From: Cytophagales bacterium WSM2-2
GTDB taxonomy: Bacteria > Bacteroidota > Bacteroidia > Cytophagales > Cyclobacteriaceae
Length of the DNA: 64,000 nucleotides
Assembly (NCBI GenBank): GCA_015472025.1
Contig: BNHL01000001.1
Span: 2,019,501 to 2,083,500, forward strand
Direction of reading: 5' to 3'
Shown here piece by piece: positions 49,427-56,696 of this stretch. A program made the position numbers and the translations under genes. The notes beneath the pieces are model-generated. The model saw nothing but the letters and a program-made list of their open reading frames with translations, was not told where the DNA came from and did not search any database. The stretch's first letter is position 1; each line of letters opens with the position of its first letter.

Positions 49427-51268
49427 TTAAGTCAGCTCAATTACTTCTTGTCCGCGTGAATCTATTATCGCAGCTCGCTCCTTCGCTGGTTTTACCAGGT
49501 TCTTTAGTTTGATCGTAAACGTAGTGCCCACTTTTTCTTCCGATTCTACGGATACTTGCCCTTGCAGTTTGTGCACCGCTTCCCTGAGTATAAATAATCC
49601 CAACCCCGAACCTTTCGACTGAACGTTGGCGCGGTAAAACATGTCGAATATTTTCTCCAGGTGATGTGCGGCAATGCCCACACCGTTGTCTGAATATTCA
49701 ATGACGGCCTCGGCTTCAGAGATCCAGATCTTCATTTCAATGATTTGCTCTTCCTTGCTGAAGTCAGCATATCTTATTCCATTGGAGATAAGGTTATTGA
49801 AAATAACTTGTATCCGGTTGCGGTCAGAATAGAACGGAGCGTCATTTTTGTAACCGACAAACTTCTGTATTTGCGCTCCGCCCGTTACGAACTCATTGTC
49901 CTGGAAGATGTTCTCGATCATCTCTTTTAAGTCCAGCGACTCGGGGTGGATATCCAGTTTTTTATTCTTCGAGTAGCTCACAATTTGTGAAATGAAGTCT
50001 TCCTGTCTTTCAATGCTGCGTTGCATCATCTCCAGGTAGGTATTGAAGTTGTCTTGTGTGTTCTCCAGTTTCATCAGGCGTATCAGTCCTGATAGAGAAG
50101 CGAGGGGCGATCTCAGATCATGGGCGGTACTGTATAGGAAATTATCCAGTTCGGTATTCAGTTTGTCCAGCTCATCGTTATGTGATTTCAGCAGGAATGA
50201 TTTTTCTTCGATCACCCGGAGTTGCCGGTTTCGCTGGTCGATGAGACTGACATAGGCACTGGCAAGCACTTTGATTTCATCAGCTGCATTGCCCGGCCTT
50301 AATGCACCGGGCTCGGACAGGTCTGCAGCTACTGAGTTAGCCATTTTAGAAAGGCTGGCAATAGGCGCTGAGAGCTGTTTGGATATCCAAAGTCCGGAAA
50401 GAATGGAGAAGAGTATAGCCCCGGTAAAAGTGAGAACATAGAAAAGGCTCGCCTTTTGTTTGATGGATACATATAGCGAGCCCGACAATTCGTTGAGTGT
50501 GAAATAATGACGGCCAAAGGCGAAGGTCAGGTTGTTAAGATCATTTCTCACGCCCGCTAAGCTGCCCAGCCCGATCTTTTTTTCCAGCTCCACGCGTTGC
50601 CTGAAAGTAGTAGTGTAGGCATTAAGGTGTGAGACCAGTTCTGCGTTGACAGGCGTCTTTGATTTTAACACGGACATAAACATATCACTCACCTCTTTGA
50701 ACTTCTGCCAGTAAGCTGTGTCGTGTCTTAAGAAGAAGTCTTTTTCATTTCGCCTCAGAAACAGAACCGTGGTGCGGTAGAGTGGTATTTCGAGGGCGTG
50801 TGCATGCATGCGCATTTCACCCTCCAGCCCGTAGTCTTTGTAGCCGCGTACGAATACCAGGTTTTCAAGCTCTCTGAATTTATAATTGTATACGCTGAAG
50901 ATACTGTCGATTCGCATCACGTGTTCCACGAAAGGATAATTGTTTTCTTCCATTTGGTTTCGCACTTTCTCCATCTCATTTTTAATGATCTGCACCAGGC
51001 TGTCACGCGTATCGAGGAACCGGCTTTGGTGAGTTTCAAAATACTTCTCGTTGGTAGATTCAAAGTCGAAGAAATCATTGTCGGCTTTGATCAGGTTCAG
51101 GGTATGGACCTGCAGCTGGTTGATCAGTTTGTGGAAGTCAGCGATGCCGTTGACACGGTTGAGCATATATACAGAGACAATGCCTACCAATAGAATGATC
51201 AGCGTGAGAAAAAGAAAACCGGAAAGCATCCGGCTTCGGATGGAGTTAAGATTAAAAAATTTCAGCAT
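49427..51268 (-). CDS. Membrane sensor histidine kinase (orphan)
   Basis: 613 residues. A membrane helix (MLSGFLFLTLIILLVGIVSV) is followed by a ~240-residue helical periplasmic sensor, a second helix (FYVLTFTGAILFSILSGLWI), a HAMP region (SKQLSAPIASLSKMANSVAA), a coiled coil, HisKA (STAHDLRSPLASLSGLIRLM) and HATPase_c (NLISNGIRYADFS, YSDNGVGIAAHHLEKIFDMF, SKGSGLGLFILREAVHKLQG). No response regulator is adjacent. Ligand unknown; the sensor part looks like the four-helix type of chemoreceptors. Confidence 0.92.
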   Translation of the reverse strand: MLKFFNLNSIRSRMLSGFLFLTLIILLVGIVSVYMLNRVNGIADFHKLINQLQVHTLNLIKADNDFFDFESTNEKYFETHQSRFLDTRDSLVQIIKNEMEKVRNQMEENNYPFVEHVMRIDSIFSVYNYKFRELENLVFVRGYKDYGLEGEMRMHAHALEIPLYRTTVLFLRRNEKDFFLRHDTAYWQKFKEVSDMFMSVLKSKTPVNAELVSHLNAYTTTFRQRVELEKKIGLGSLAGVRNDLNNLTFAFGRHYFTLNELSGSLYVSIKQKASLFYVLTFTGAILFSILSGLWISKQLSAPIASLSKMANSVAADLSEPGALRPGNAADEIKVLASAYVSLIDQRNRQLRVIEEKSFLLKSHNDELDKLNTELDNFLYSTAHDLRSPLASLSGLIRLMKLENTQDNFNTYLEMMQRSIERQEDFISQIVSYSKNKKLDIHPESLDLKEMIENIFQDNEFVTGGAQIQKFVGYKNDAPFYSDRNRIQVIFNNLISNGIRYADFSKEEQIIEMKIWISEAEAVIEYSDNGVGIAAHHLEKIFDMFYRANVQSKGSGLGLFILREAVHKLQGQVSVESEEKVGTTFTIKLKNLVKPAKERAAIIDSRGQEVIELT

Positions 51269-51378
51269 GTCAAAGGCTACGCGAGGATAAACCTCAATGA
51301 TAACCTTTAGATGTTAACGCACTATTACGTTAACGCTAAAAAATGGCGTTTAACTACAGAGGAAATGCAGAAATGCAA

Positions 51379-51580
51379 TTAACCGCAGAGGACGCCAAGA
51401 TGCGCAGAGAGAATGCATTAGAAAAAACCTTTGCGAAGACTTTGCGTTCTTTGTGTCTTTGCGGTTAGAAAAAACTACGCTAAAAAATGCAATTTCACCG
51501 CAGAGGCGCTAAGGGCGCAGAGGAAATGCAATTAGAAAAAACCTTTGCGAAAACTTTGCGTTCTCTGTGTCTTTGCGGTT
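51379..51580. repeat. Two copies of a ~90-bp palindromic repeat (AACCGCAGAG type)
   Basis: Units at 51379-51468 and 51491-51580 are ~85% alike. Each begins near CCGCAGAGG and ends CTTTGCGGTT, with an inner GAAAAAACCTTTGCGAA. The two ends of each unit pair as an imperfect hairpin. Same family at 52399-52612; together they bracket the superoxide dismutase gene. Confidence 0.75.
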
Positions 51581-51613
51581 TAAAAAAACGATGCTAAAAA
51601 GCGCGAGTATGAG

Positions 51614-52336
51614 TTAGCCTATTTTCAGCGCAGTGGCATACCGTTCGGCTACGTTATCCCAATTGATGATCGGGAAAAGGTTATCCACGAATTCCGCCCG
51701 GCGGTTCCGATACTTTATATAATAGGAATGTTCCCAGACATCGATTACGAGTACCGGTATGATGCCCCACTGCGTCAGCTTTTCGTGGTTCTCACATTGC
51801 ATCACCGACAGCTTTTGTGTGGAGGGATGGTAGCCCAGAATTCCCCAACCATTTCCGTCCACACCTTTGGCTGTCTTCGCGATCAGCGCTTTGAGTTTGT
51901 CATACGTTCCAAAATCTTTTTCAATTTGTTTGAGCAGCTCACCTTTCGGGTCGCTCTTTTTGTTCGTGAGGTTAGTCCAGAAAATAGTATGTAAAACATG
52001 CGATGACAGGTGGTAAGAGAGTTTCTTCGTCCAGTAGTCAACCGTTTCCAGGTTGCTGTCATCCATTGCTTTTCTGATCATCTGCAAATCTTTGTTAGCC
52101 GCCTTTACGGCATCGCCATGATGAAAAGTGTAATGCAGGTGCACCGTTTCCTGATCCATGCCCGGCTCGAGGAAATTTTCGTTGTAAGGCAACGGCTGCA
52201 GCGCAAAATTGCCGTCCGCATCCGTGAGCTTATCCATTTTATTTTCTTTCACACTTTGTGAAAACACAGAATCAACCGGGAGCAGACTTGCTCCTGCCAA
52301 CACGAGACTGTTTTGTAAGAATAGTTTTCTGTTCAT
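51614..52336 (-). CDS. Exported Fe/Mn superoxide dismutase
   Basis: 240 residues. Converts superoxide to oxygen and peroxide. Metal ligands are recognised in MDQETVHLHYTFHHGDAVKA (His), YHLSSHVLHTIFWTNL (His) and PVLVIDVWEHSYYIKYRNRR (Asp and His). GNGWGILGYHP is the family's WG motif. The N-terminus MNRKLFLQNSLVLAGASLLP is an extra signal with a Tat-like pattern (RKLFL) but one Arg only, so the enzyme is probably exported; most SODs of this fold are cytoplasmic. Flanked on both sides by palindromic repeats. Confidence 0.93.
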   Translation of the reverse strand: MNRKLFLQNSLVLAGASLLPVDSVFSQSVKENKMDKLTDADGNFALQPLPYNENFLEPGMDQETVHLHYTFHHGDAVKAANKDLQMIRKAMDDSNLETVDYWTKKLSYHLSSHVLHTIFWTNLTNKKSDPKGELLKQIEKDFGTYDKLKALIAKTAKGVDGNGWGILGYHPSTQKLSVMQCENHEKLTQWGIIPVLVIDVWEHSYYIKYRNRRAEFVDNLFPIINWDNVAERYATALKIG

Positions 52337-52398
52337 ACTTGAAATTTAAGAAGTAAATACAACATTAGAAGAAGTGATTCAACTTAGAGATGTGTCAA

Positions 52399-52612
52399 TT
52401 TAACCGCAGAGTTCGCGTGCGCAGAGATTGAAATGCAATTAGAAAAAACCTCTGCGAAACTTTGCGTGCTCTGCGTCTTTGCGGTTGAGAAATAAAAACT
52501 AAACTGAGAATGCAAATTAACCGCAGAGTTCGCGGAGGTGCGCAGAGATTGAAATGCAATTAGAAGAAACCTCCGCGAAAACTTTGCGTTCTCTGCGTCT
52601 TTGCGGTTAAAC
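52399..52612. repeat. Two more copies of the ~90-bp palindromic repeat
   Basis: Units at 52399-52490 and 52517-52612: AACCGCAGAGTTCGC at one end and CTCTGCGTCTTTGCGGTT at the other, with AATGCAATTAGAA inside. The family also lies at 51.4-51.6 kb. Frames read through these units are spurious. Confidence 0.75.
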
Positions 52613-52622
52613 CTGCATTTTC

Positions 52623-53342
52623 TCACTTATTGAAATCAAAAGTATAATCAGCAGTTTGCCTGGTGGGTATTGTTATGGTATCATACTTCACAGTTCTCAC
52701 TCCGCCTTTGGTTTTATAGGTGATAACATACAACGGTTGATTCCCGGCCACTTCGATCACCGAACTGGATGGAGATGTGTTGGTCCAGTAAAGAACCGCT
52801 CCGCTTTTTTCTTTTCCATCATATCCCATGAGCGAAAGGACATCAGCTGAAAAATAGTCTGATGGTTGAATCTGGTTTTGATTGACCACATTCCATTTCA
52901 TGAAAGCTTTTTTAGGAATTAAATAGTTAGTGGTCACCAGCGTGTCCTTCTTTAAGTTATAAAGTGAAATACTGTTTTCTGGATAAAAGGATAAATATTC
53001 AGTCTTGTCAACGATATAATCAATTTTATAATACCCGCTGCCGAGCTCATCATCGCGCATCAGAAAATTGATGGAATAGTATCCATTCGCATCCGTTGTC
53101 GTAGCAGCTTTTGTTCTTGTAATACCACCAATCATTTGACGGTATGACCATGTCAGCGTAAGCTTTACGTTTGCAATTCCTGTAGACCCGCTGTTGGTGG
53201 TGAGCCTCCCTTCAAGGCGGGTGCAACCGCTCACACAATTTTGACTGATCAAATCATTTTCGTTAGCCAGGCAATTCGAAAGAACAACCGGCAAGGCAGC
53301 AATGATGCCAATCGTGAAAAAGAGTTGTATACATTTTTTCAT
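52623..53342 (-). CDS. Putative lipoprotein with beta-sandwich domain
   Basis: 239 residues from the ATG at 53342: MKKCIQLFFTIGIIAALPVV then LSNC with the likely lipidated Cys. The mature part opens with CVSGCTRLEGRLTT and TGIANVKLTLTWSYR, then TTDANGYYSINFLMRDDELG, the carboxypeptidase-regulatory/Cna-B-like pattern of extracellular Bacteroidota proteins. Function unknown. The -1 Asn in the lipobox is not usual. Confidence 0.72.
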   Translation of the reverse strand: MKKCIQLFFTIGIIAALPVVLSNCLANENDLISQNCVSGCTRLEGRLTTNSGSTGIANVKLTLTWSYRQMIGGITRTKAATTTDANGYYSINFLMRDDELGSGYYKIDYIVDKTEYLSFYPENSISLYNLKKDTLVTTNYLIPKKAFMKWNVVNQNQIQPSDYFSADVLSLMGYDGKEKSGAVLYWTNTSPSSSVIEVAGNQPLYVITYKTKGGVRTVKYDTITIPTRQTADYTFDFNK

Positions 53343-53526
53343 AAACCGACCAGGCTTTTGCATTTGAACTGTTTCTTGCTTGAATCACTTTCGCAAAGAA
53401 TCTCTCACGAGCTGTTTCAAAGTTATTACATATTCAACCTTACCAGATTATGCCAGCGTTAAGGGAGAAGATTATTTCGTTAAAGATGTTGTCGCCAGTT
53501 GGCGGTGGCCGGGGTCGACTTTCCCC

Positions 53527-53546
53527 GTCCCGATAGCTATCGGGAC
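53527..53546. repeat. 20-bp perfect palindrome
   Basis: GTCCCGATAGCTATCGGGAC is fully self-complementary and lies in the ~300-bp gap after 53342, which otherwise holds only the terminator at 53598. A similar CCCGA/TCGGG hairpin lies in the tRNA leader near 19481. Probably an interspersed palindromic element. Confidence 0.6.
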
Positions 53547-53597
53547 GCTATTAAACTAGAAACTACTCCACAATTTTTTTTGACTCTCCTGAAATAA

Positions 53598-53630
53598 AAA
53601 AGCCCCGCTCGTGCAGGGCTTTTCTTTCTC
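53598..53630. terminator. Bidirectional terminator
   Basis: AAAAGCCC (53598-53605) pairs with GGGCTTTT (53616-53623), with A and T runs on the two sides. It serves the minus-strand gene that ends at 53649. Confidence 0.75.
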
Positions 53631-53648
53631 ACTGTGAATTACTGTTTG

Positions 53649-54323
53649 TCACCCTACCGTGATACTGGCGATGTCGCTATACAGACCAACGATTTCGTCA
53701 TTGACCATGTACGTAGCGCGGTATTTCCTGATGGCCGGACCCGTGATGGGTGTGGTATCCTGGTAGTGTGGCACTGTATCGATGGCGAGAAACTTCATGC
53801 CATCGCCATAGTCGGCTTCGATACGCACTGCATCGGCATCGCCTTTCACCCACTGTATTTCTACTTCCCCGCCTTTGATCACCAGCTTCAGCACTGGCTT
53901 CATGATCAAAGAGTTCTCAGCTATCTCTGCACCGATGATGCCCAGGTCTTTCCCAATGGCTTCGGTATAGTTAGGACTGTTTTTGATGCGTTGCACCATC
54001 TGCGCGATGCGCGGAATGATACCCGCCACCAGCGCGCCCGGTGCGCCCGGTAGCACAGGTGCTATTGGTGCAGGCCCCGACATAGTGCCGATCGGACCAT
54101 TGCGCATCAGGTTTTTGTAATCGATCATCCTCTCCTTGCTGGTGGTGAAAATTTCTACTAGTGCCACCAGGTAAGAAAAGACCAGCGCATCGTTTTGCAC
54201 CAAGGTTACATCCTGGGGAGTGAAGCCCAGGAAGATGGCCACGGCTGCATACTTCGATGAGAAGTTATTTAGCCAGACCACTTTCTCTTTGTCTGACTTG
54301 GGCATGTAATGAGATTTTGCCAT
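53649..54323 (-). CDS. Hypothetical protein, Fn3-like C-terminus
   Basis: 224 residues. The N-terminal helical part (DKEKVVWLNNFSSKYAAVAI, LVALVEIFTTSKERMIDYKN) is followed by a Pro/Ala/Gly linker (SGPAPIAPVLPGAPGALVAG), a second helical part (IIPRIAQMVQRIKNSPNYTE) and a beta-rich end (LKLVIKGGEVEIQWVKGDAD, KYRATYMVNDEIVGLYSDIA) like a fibronectin type III domain. No signal peptide. Known to me only as a family of unknown function. The repeat array lies immediately upstream. Confidence 0.75.
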   Translation of the reverse strand: MAKSHYMPKSDKEKVVWLNNFSSKYAAVAIFLGFTPQDVTLVQNDALVFSYLVALVEIFTTSKERMIDYKNLMRNGPIGTMSGPAPIAPVLPGAPGALVAGIIPRIAQMVQRIKNSPNYTEAIGKDLGIIGAEIAENSLIMKPVLKLVIKGGEVEIQWVKGDADAVRIEADYGDGMKFLAIDTVPHYQDTTPITGPAIRKYRATYMVNDEIVGLYSDIASITVG

Positions 54324-54353
54324 AGGTTTTAGTTTTTTTTAGTTGTTAAATAT

Positions 54354-54818
54354 TTAAAATGCATTCACGGTGATACTTGGTTGGATGAGACAAAGCCGCG
54401 ATGGCCTATTACCCAATGCCTGGGTCAGTTGCCTCGAAGTCTGAGTCAATTGCCTCAGTGTTCGGTACGAGTAGCCCGAAGGTTGAGTCAGTTGCCTCAG
54501 TGATTGGGGCAGGCTGACCCATGAGCAAGTCAGTTGCCTCAGTGTTCGGTCAGGGTTACTCGAAGTCTGAGTCAGTTGCCTCAAGGGCTCAGGCAAGCTG
54601 ACGGGTGTGTGAGTCAATTGCCTCGAAGGTCGAGACAAGCTTCCCTGCGTATGAGTCAGATGTCTCAGAGTCTGAGGCAGATTACCCAGCCACCGAGGCA
54701 ACTGACTCAGAGCCTGAGGCAATTGACTTAGAGCGTGAGGCAATCGACCCGGTGACTGAGTCAATTGACTCAATGAGTATAACAGGCGAAATTGAGCTGA
54801 AAAGAGGGTTTTGATCAT
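54354..54818 (-). CDS. Possible heptad-repeat protein read from a tandem repeat array
   Basis: 154 residues, almost wholly of 7-residue units such as LRQLTQT, LSQLPQA, LRHLTHT and SRQLTHT (about 17). Since the DNA unit is 21 bp, several frames stay open, including two on the other strand, so an open frame is weak evidence of coding. It ends 30 bp before the start of the gene at 54323. If real it would be an amphipathic helix or solenoid with Leu at positions 1 and 4; it could equally be non-coding. Confidence 0.3.
   Translation of the reverse strand: MIKTLFSAQFRLLYSLSQLTQSPGRLPHALSQLPQALSQLPRWLGNLPQTLRHLTHTQGSLSRPSRQLTHTPVSLPEPLRQLTQTSSNPDRTLRQLTCSWVSLPQSLRQLTQPSGYSYRTLRQLTQTSRQLTQALGNRPSRLCLIQPSITVNAF
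54400..54790. repeat. Tandem repeat array with 21/42-bp period
   Basis: GTCAGTTGCCTCAG or a variant recurs about every 42 bp between ~54.42 and 54.66 kb and every 21 bp from ~54.65 to 54.79 kb (GAGGCAATTGACT and similar). Each unit contains a partly self-complementary core (TGAGTCA..TTGCCTCA). Units differ by several bases, so it is an old or selected array. There is no spacer structure as in CRISPR. Confidence 0.8.
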
Positions 54819-54935
54819 TCAGTACGGCTTTGTTGCCGTGTCCTGGGCTAAACATTGCCAAAGACCCCGTACTTGACCTCGCTACTTTATTATAGAGGCC
54901 TACAATCTTATTGGATAGATAAAAGACAGGAATAT

Positions 54936-55160
54936 CACGCTAAGTCGCCAAGCCGCTAAGCGAATGCAAATTTTCTCTGCGACCCTTCGTGTACTTAGCG
55001 GTTAATTGCATTTCTGCATTTCCTTCGCGCCTTATGCGCCTTTGCGTGAAAATCAAATTAAGCCGATATACTCTGGAGCAAAGCAATGGCACGCTAAGCC
55101 GCCAAGCGAATGCAAATTTTCTCTGCGACCGCGTACTCTGCGGTTAATTGCATTTTCCTT
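54936..55160. repeat. Palindromic repeats of the CGCTAAG/CGGTTAATTGCATT type
   Basis: Two units (about 54936-55013 and 55090-55156) share CACGCTAAG, GCGAATGCAAATTTTCTCTG and GCGGTTAATTGCATTT. They relate to the elements at 49.1, 51.4 and 52.4 kb. No gene is seen from 54819 to 55357. Confidence 0.65.
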
Positions 55161-55357
55161 TATGGCGCCTCAGCAGTGAAAAAAGTATTACTCACTAACA
55201 GAATAGTACTACACGATAAAGTACCAAGCATTGCATCACTTGTTTGAGTTCATTCGCCAACGGGCGGAGCAACCAGCCCCTGCCCTGGTAAAGGAGAGGG
55301 TTGCACAGGGCTTGGGTTTGAATACTGGCCCTGTTTTTTTTCTTAGCAGTAGGATAG

Positions 55358-55555
55358 CTAACTATTGATCAAATTCCTCGGATCGACTTTTAACGCCTCA
55401 GCTATACGGAACAAGTTCGTTAGTGATGGCTCGATCTTATTATTGATGTATCCGTTAATCGAATTGTAGCTGATGTCTGTTTCCTTGGCGAGCCAGTAAC
55501 CGGATTTGTCTTTTTCTTTCAGTACTTCTTTGATGAGATGCAATTTTTTTGCCAT
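55358..55555 (-). CDS. XRE-family HTH regulator
   Basis: 65 residues: MAKKLHLIKEVLKEKDKSGY, HTH core WLAKETDISYNSINGYINNK, then EPSLTNLFRIAEALKVDPRN. This is a minimal Xre/Cro-type repressor. Divergent from the gene at 55651; the 95-bp gap holds a perfect 18-bp palindrome, its likely operator. Confidence 0.9.
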   Translation of the reverse strand: MAKKLHLIKEVLKEKDKSGYWLAKETDISYNSINGYINNKIEPSLTNLFRIAEALKVDPRNLINS

Positions 55556-55573
55556 TAACCAAAGGTAAACCGT

Positions 55574-55630
55574 ACATGCATGTCATATAAACCAGTAATT
55601 ATTGTAACATGTATCAAGTATATACTTGAT
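55574..55630. promoter_or_regulatory. Palindromic operator region between XRE gene and divergent gene
   Basis: ATCAAGTATATACTTGAT (55613-55630) is a perfect 18-bp palindrome and ACATGCATGT (55574-55583) a second of 10 bp. They lie in the divergent promoter region, 20 and 67 bp before the ATG at 55651. Auto-repression by the XRE protein is inferred. Confidence 0.6.
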
Positions 55631-55650
55631 TATATGTATACCTTAGTTTT

Positions 55651-55962
55651 ATGAAACTAAGCAACATCTCTCCACTTCTTCCACTCTCTTCCGAAACTGA
55701 CCTATGCCTTTATTTATTACGGGAAGAAATTAAAAGCTGGAAGTTCTTCAACCAACTGCGGCAGGCAGGTCTCGATGGCAGTGCCTACCAAACAGACCTG
55801 AGCATGGCCATTCTCTCACTGGCGGGATTTTCAGAAGACAGCAACGACATCCATGACTTTTACTATCACCTCATTGACAAATTGAGCACCCAAATGCAAA
55901 ACGCGGATGAAGCCGTGAAGTATGCGCTGGTGGCATACGCAGAATTGGTTAATAGAAGGTAG
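55651..55962 (+). CDS. Hypothetical protein
   Basis: 103 residues, helical and soluble: LSSETDLCLYLLREEIKSWK, FFNQLRQAGLDGSAYQTDLS, FYYHLIDKLSTQMQNADEAV, KYALVAYAELVNRR. No family recognised. It is paired with an XRE regulator across a palindromic operator, an arrangement seen in small regulated cassettes. Confidence 0.7.
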   Translation: MKLSNISPLLPLSSETDLCLYLLREEIKSWKFFNQLRQAGLDGSAYQTDLSMAILSLAGFSEDSNDIHDFYYHLIDKLSTQMQNADEAVKYALVAYAELVNRR

Positions 55963-56065
55963 ATGTTAAGAAAAAAAATTGTTGTCGCTATTGAATTTGA
56001 TTTTCTGACTCTTCAGTTAGAGATTTGAAAACGTAGATCAGGGAGAAATTGAGAATTTTTTTAAA

Positions 56066-56569
56066 ATGAAAGCCTCAGAAGCCTTAGAAAAGAAAAAGAC
56101 AAAAGATTTTCTGGAAGCAGCAGACAGGTATTGTAAGTTTCTGGAAAGCATTCCAACCAACGTAGATTTCTTTAAAGAAATACATCTTACCCTCACACAC
56201 CTATACCTGACCGCTATCAAGCTCCCTGAGATTTCTATTGATACTAACTACGAGCCTGACGTTTCTATCTCTCTCGAACAACAGAAAGAAATCATCGATC
56301 GCTTATTCGGCCACCTCGGAGATAAGCGCTACTACTGGCACACCTTCGATCCGTATGACCATATCGACAACCAACCTGTCTGCGGTGACCTGGCCGATGA
56401 TCTCTTAGATATCTATAAAGATTTGAAACGCGGCCTCCTCAAGTATGACCTTCCGGGAATTGAATCAAAAGAACATGCCCTGTGGGAAATGCAATTTTTG
56501 TTTAAAAACCATTGGGGTGCTCATTGTATCAATGCAATGAGAGCAGTGCATGAGGTGGTGGTGAGGTAA
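56066..56569 (+). CDS. DUF5063 family protein
   Basis: 167 residues. Pattern FLEAADRYCKFLESIPTNVD, LTHLYLTAIKLPEI, YYWHTFDPYDH, CGDLADDLLDIYKDLKRGL and ALWEMQFLFKNHWGAHCINA is that of DUF5063, a helical cytoplasmic family of unknown function found in Bacteroidota. Stand-alone gene. Confidence 0.85.
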   Translation: MKASEALEKKKTKDFLEAADRYCKFLESIPTNVDFFKEIHLTLTHLYLTAIKLPEISIDTNYEPDVSISLEQQKEIIDRLFGHLGDKRYYWHTFDPYDHIDNQPVCGDLADDLLDIYKDLKRGLLKYDLPGIESKEHALWEMQFLFKNHWGAHCINAMRAVHEVVVR

Positions 56570-56696
56570 GACAATCTTCGAAATTTTACTCAAATCATAG
56601 GTACGGGAATTCTCCCGTCAAATAACGGGTTTTTTCCCGTTGCCAAATGTTCAGAATTTTACATATTAGTTACCGTGAAAATTGAGCAGTCAATCA

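Noticed and set aside
52384..52626. 80-residue frame on the minus strand
   Set aside because: It lies wholly in two copies of the palindromic repeat and reads the repeat twice.
54400..54790. CRISPR array
   Set aside because: Units are contiguous and diverged with no unique spacers of fixed length, and no cas gene is in the window.
54534..54814. Two plus-strand frames in the tandem array
   Set aside because: The 21-bp period keeps frames open on both strands; no start context or homology supports them.
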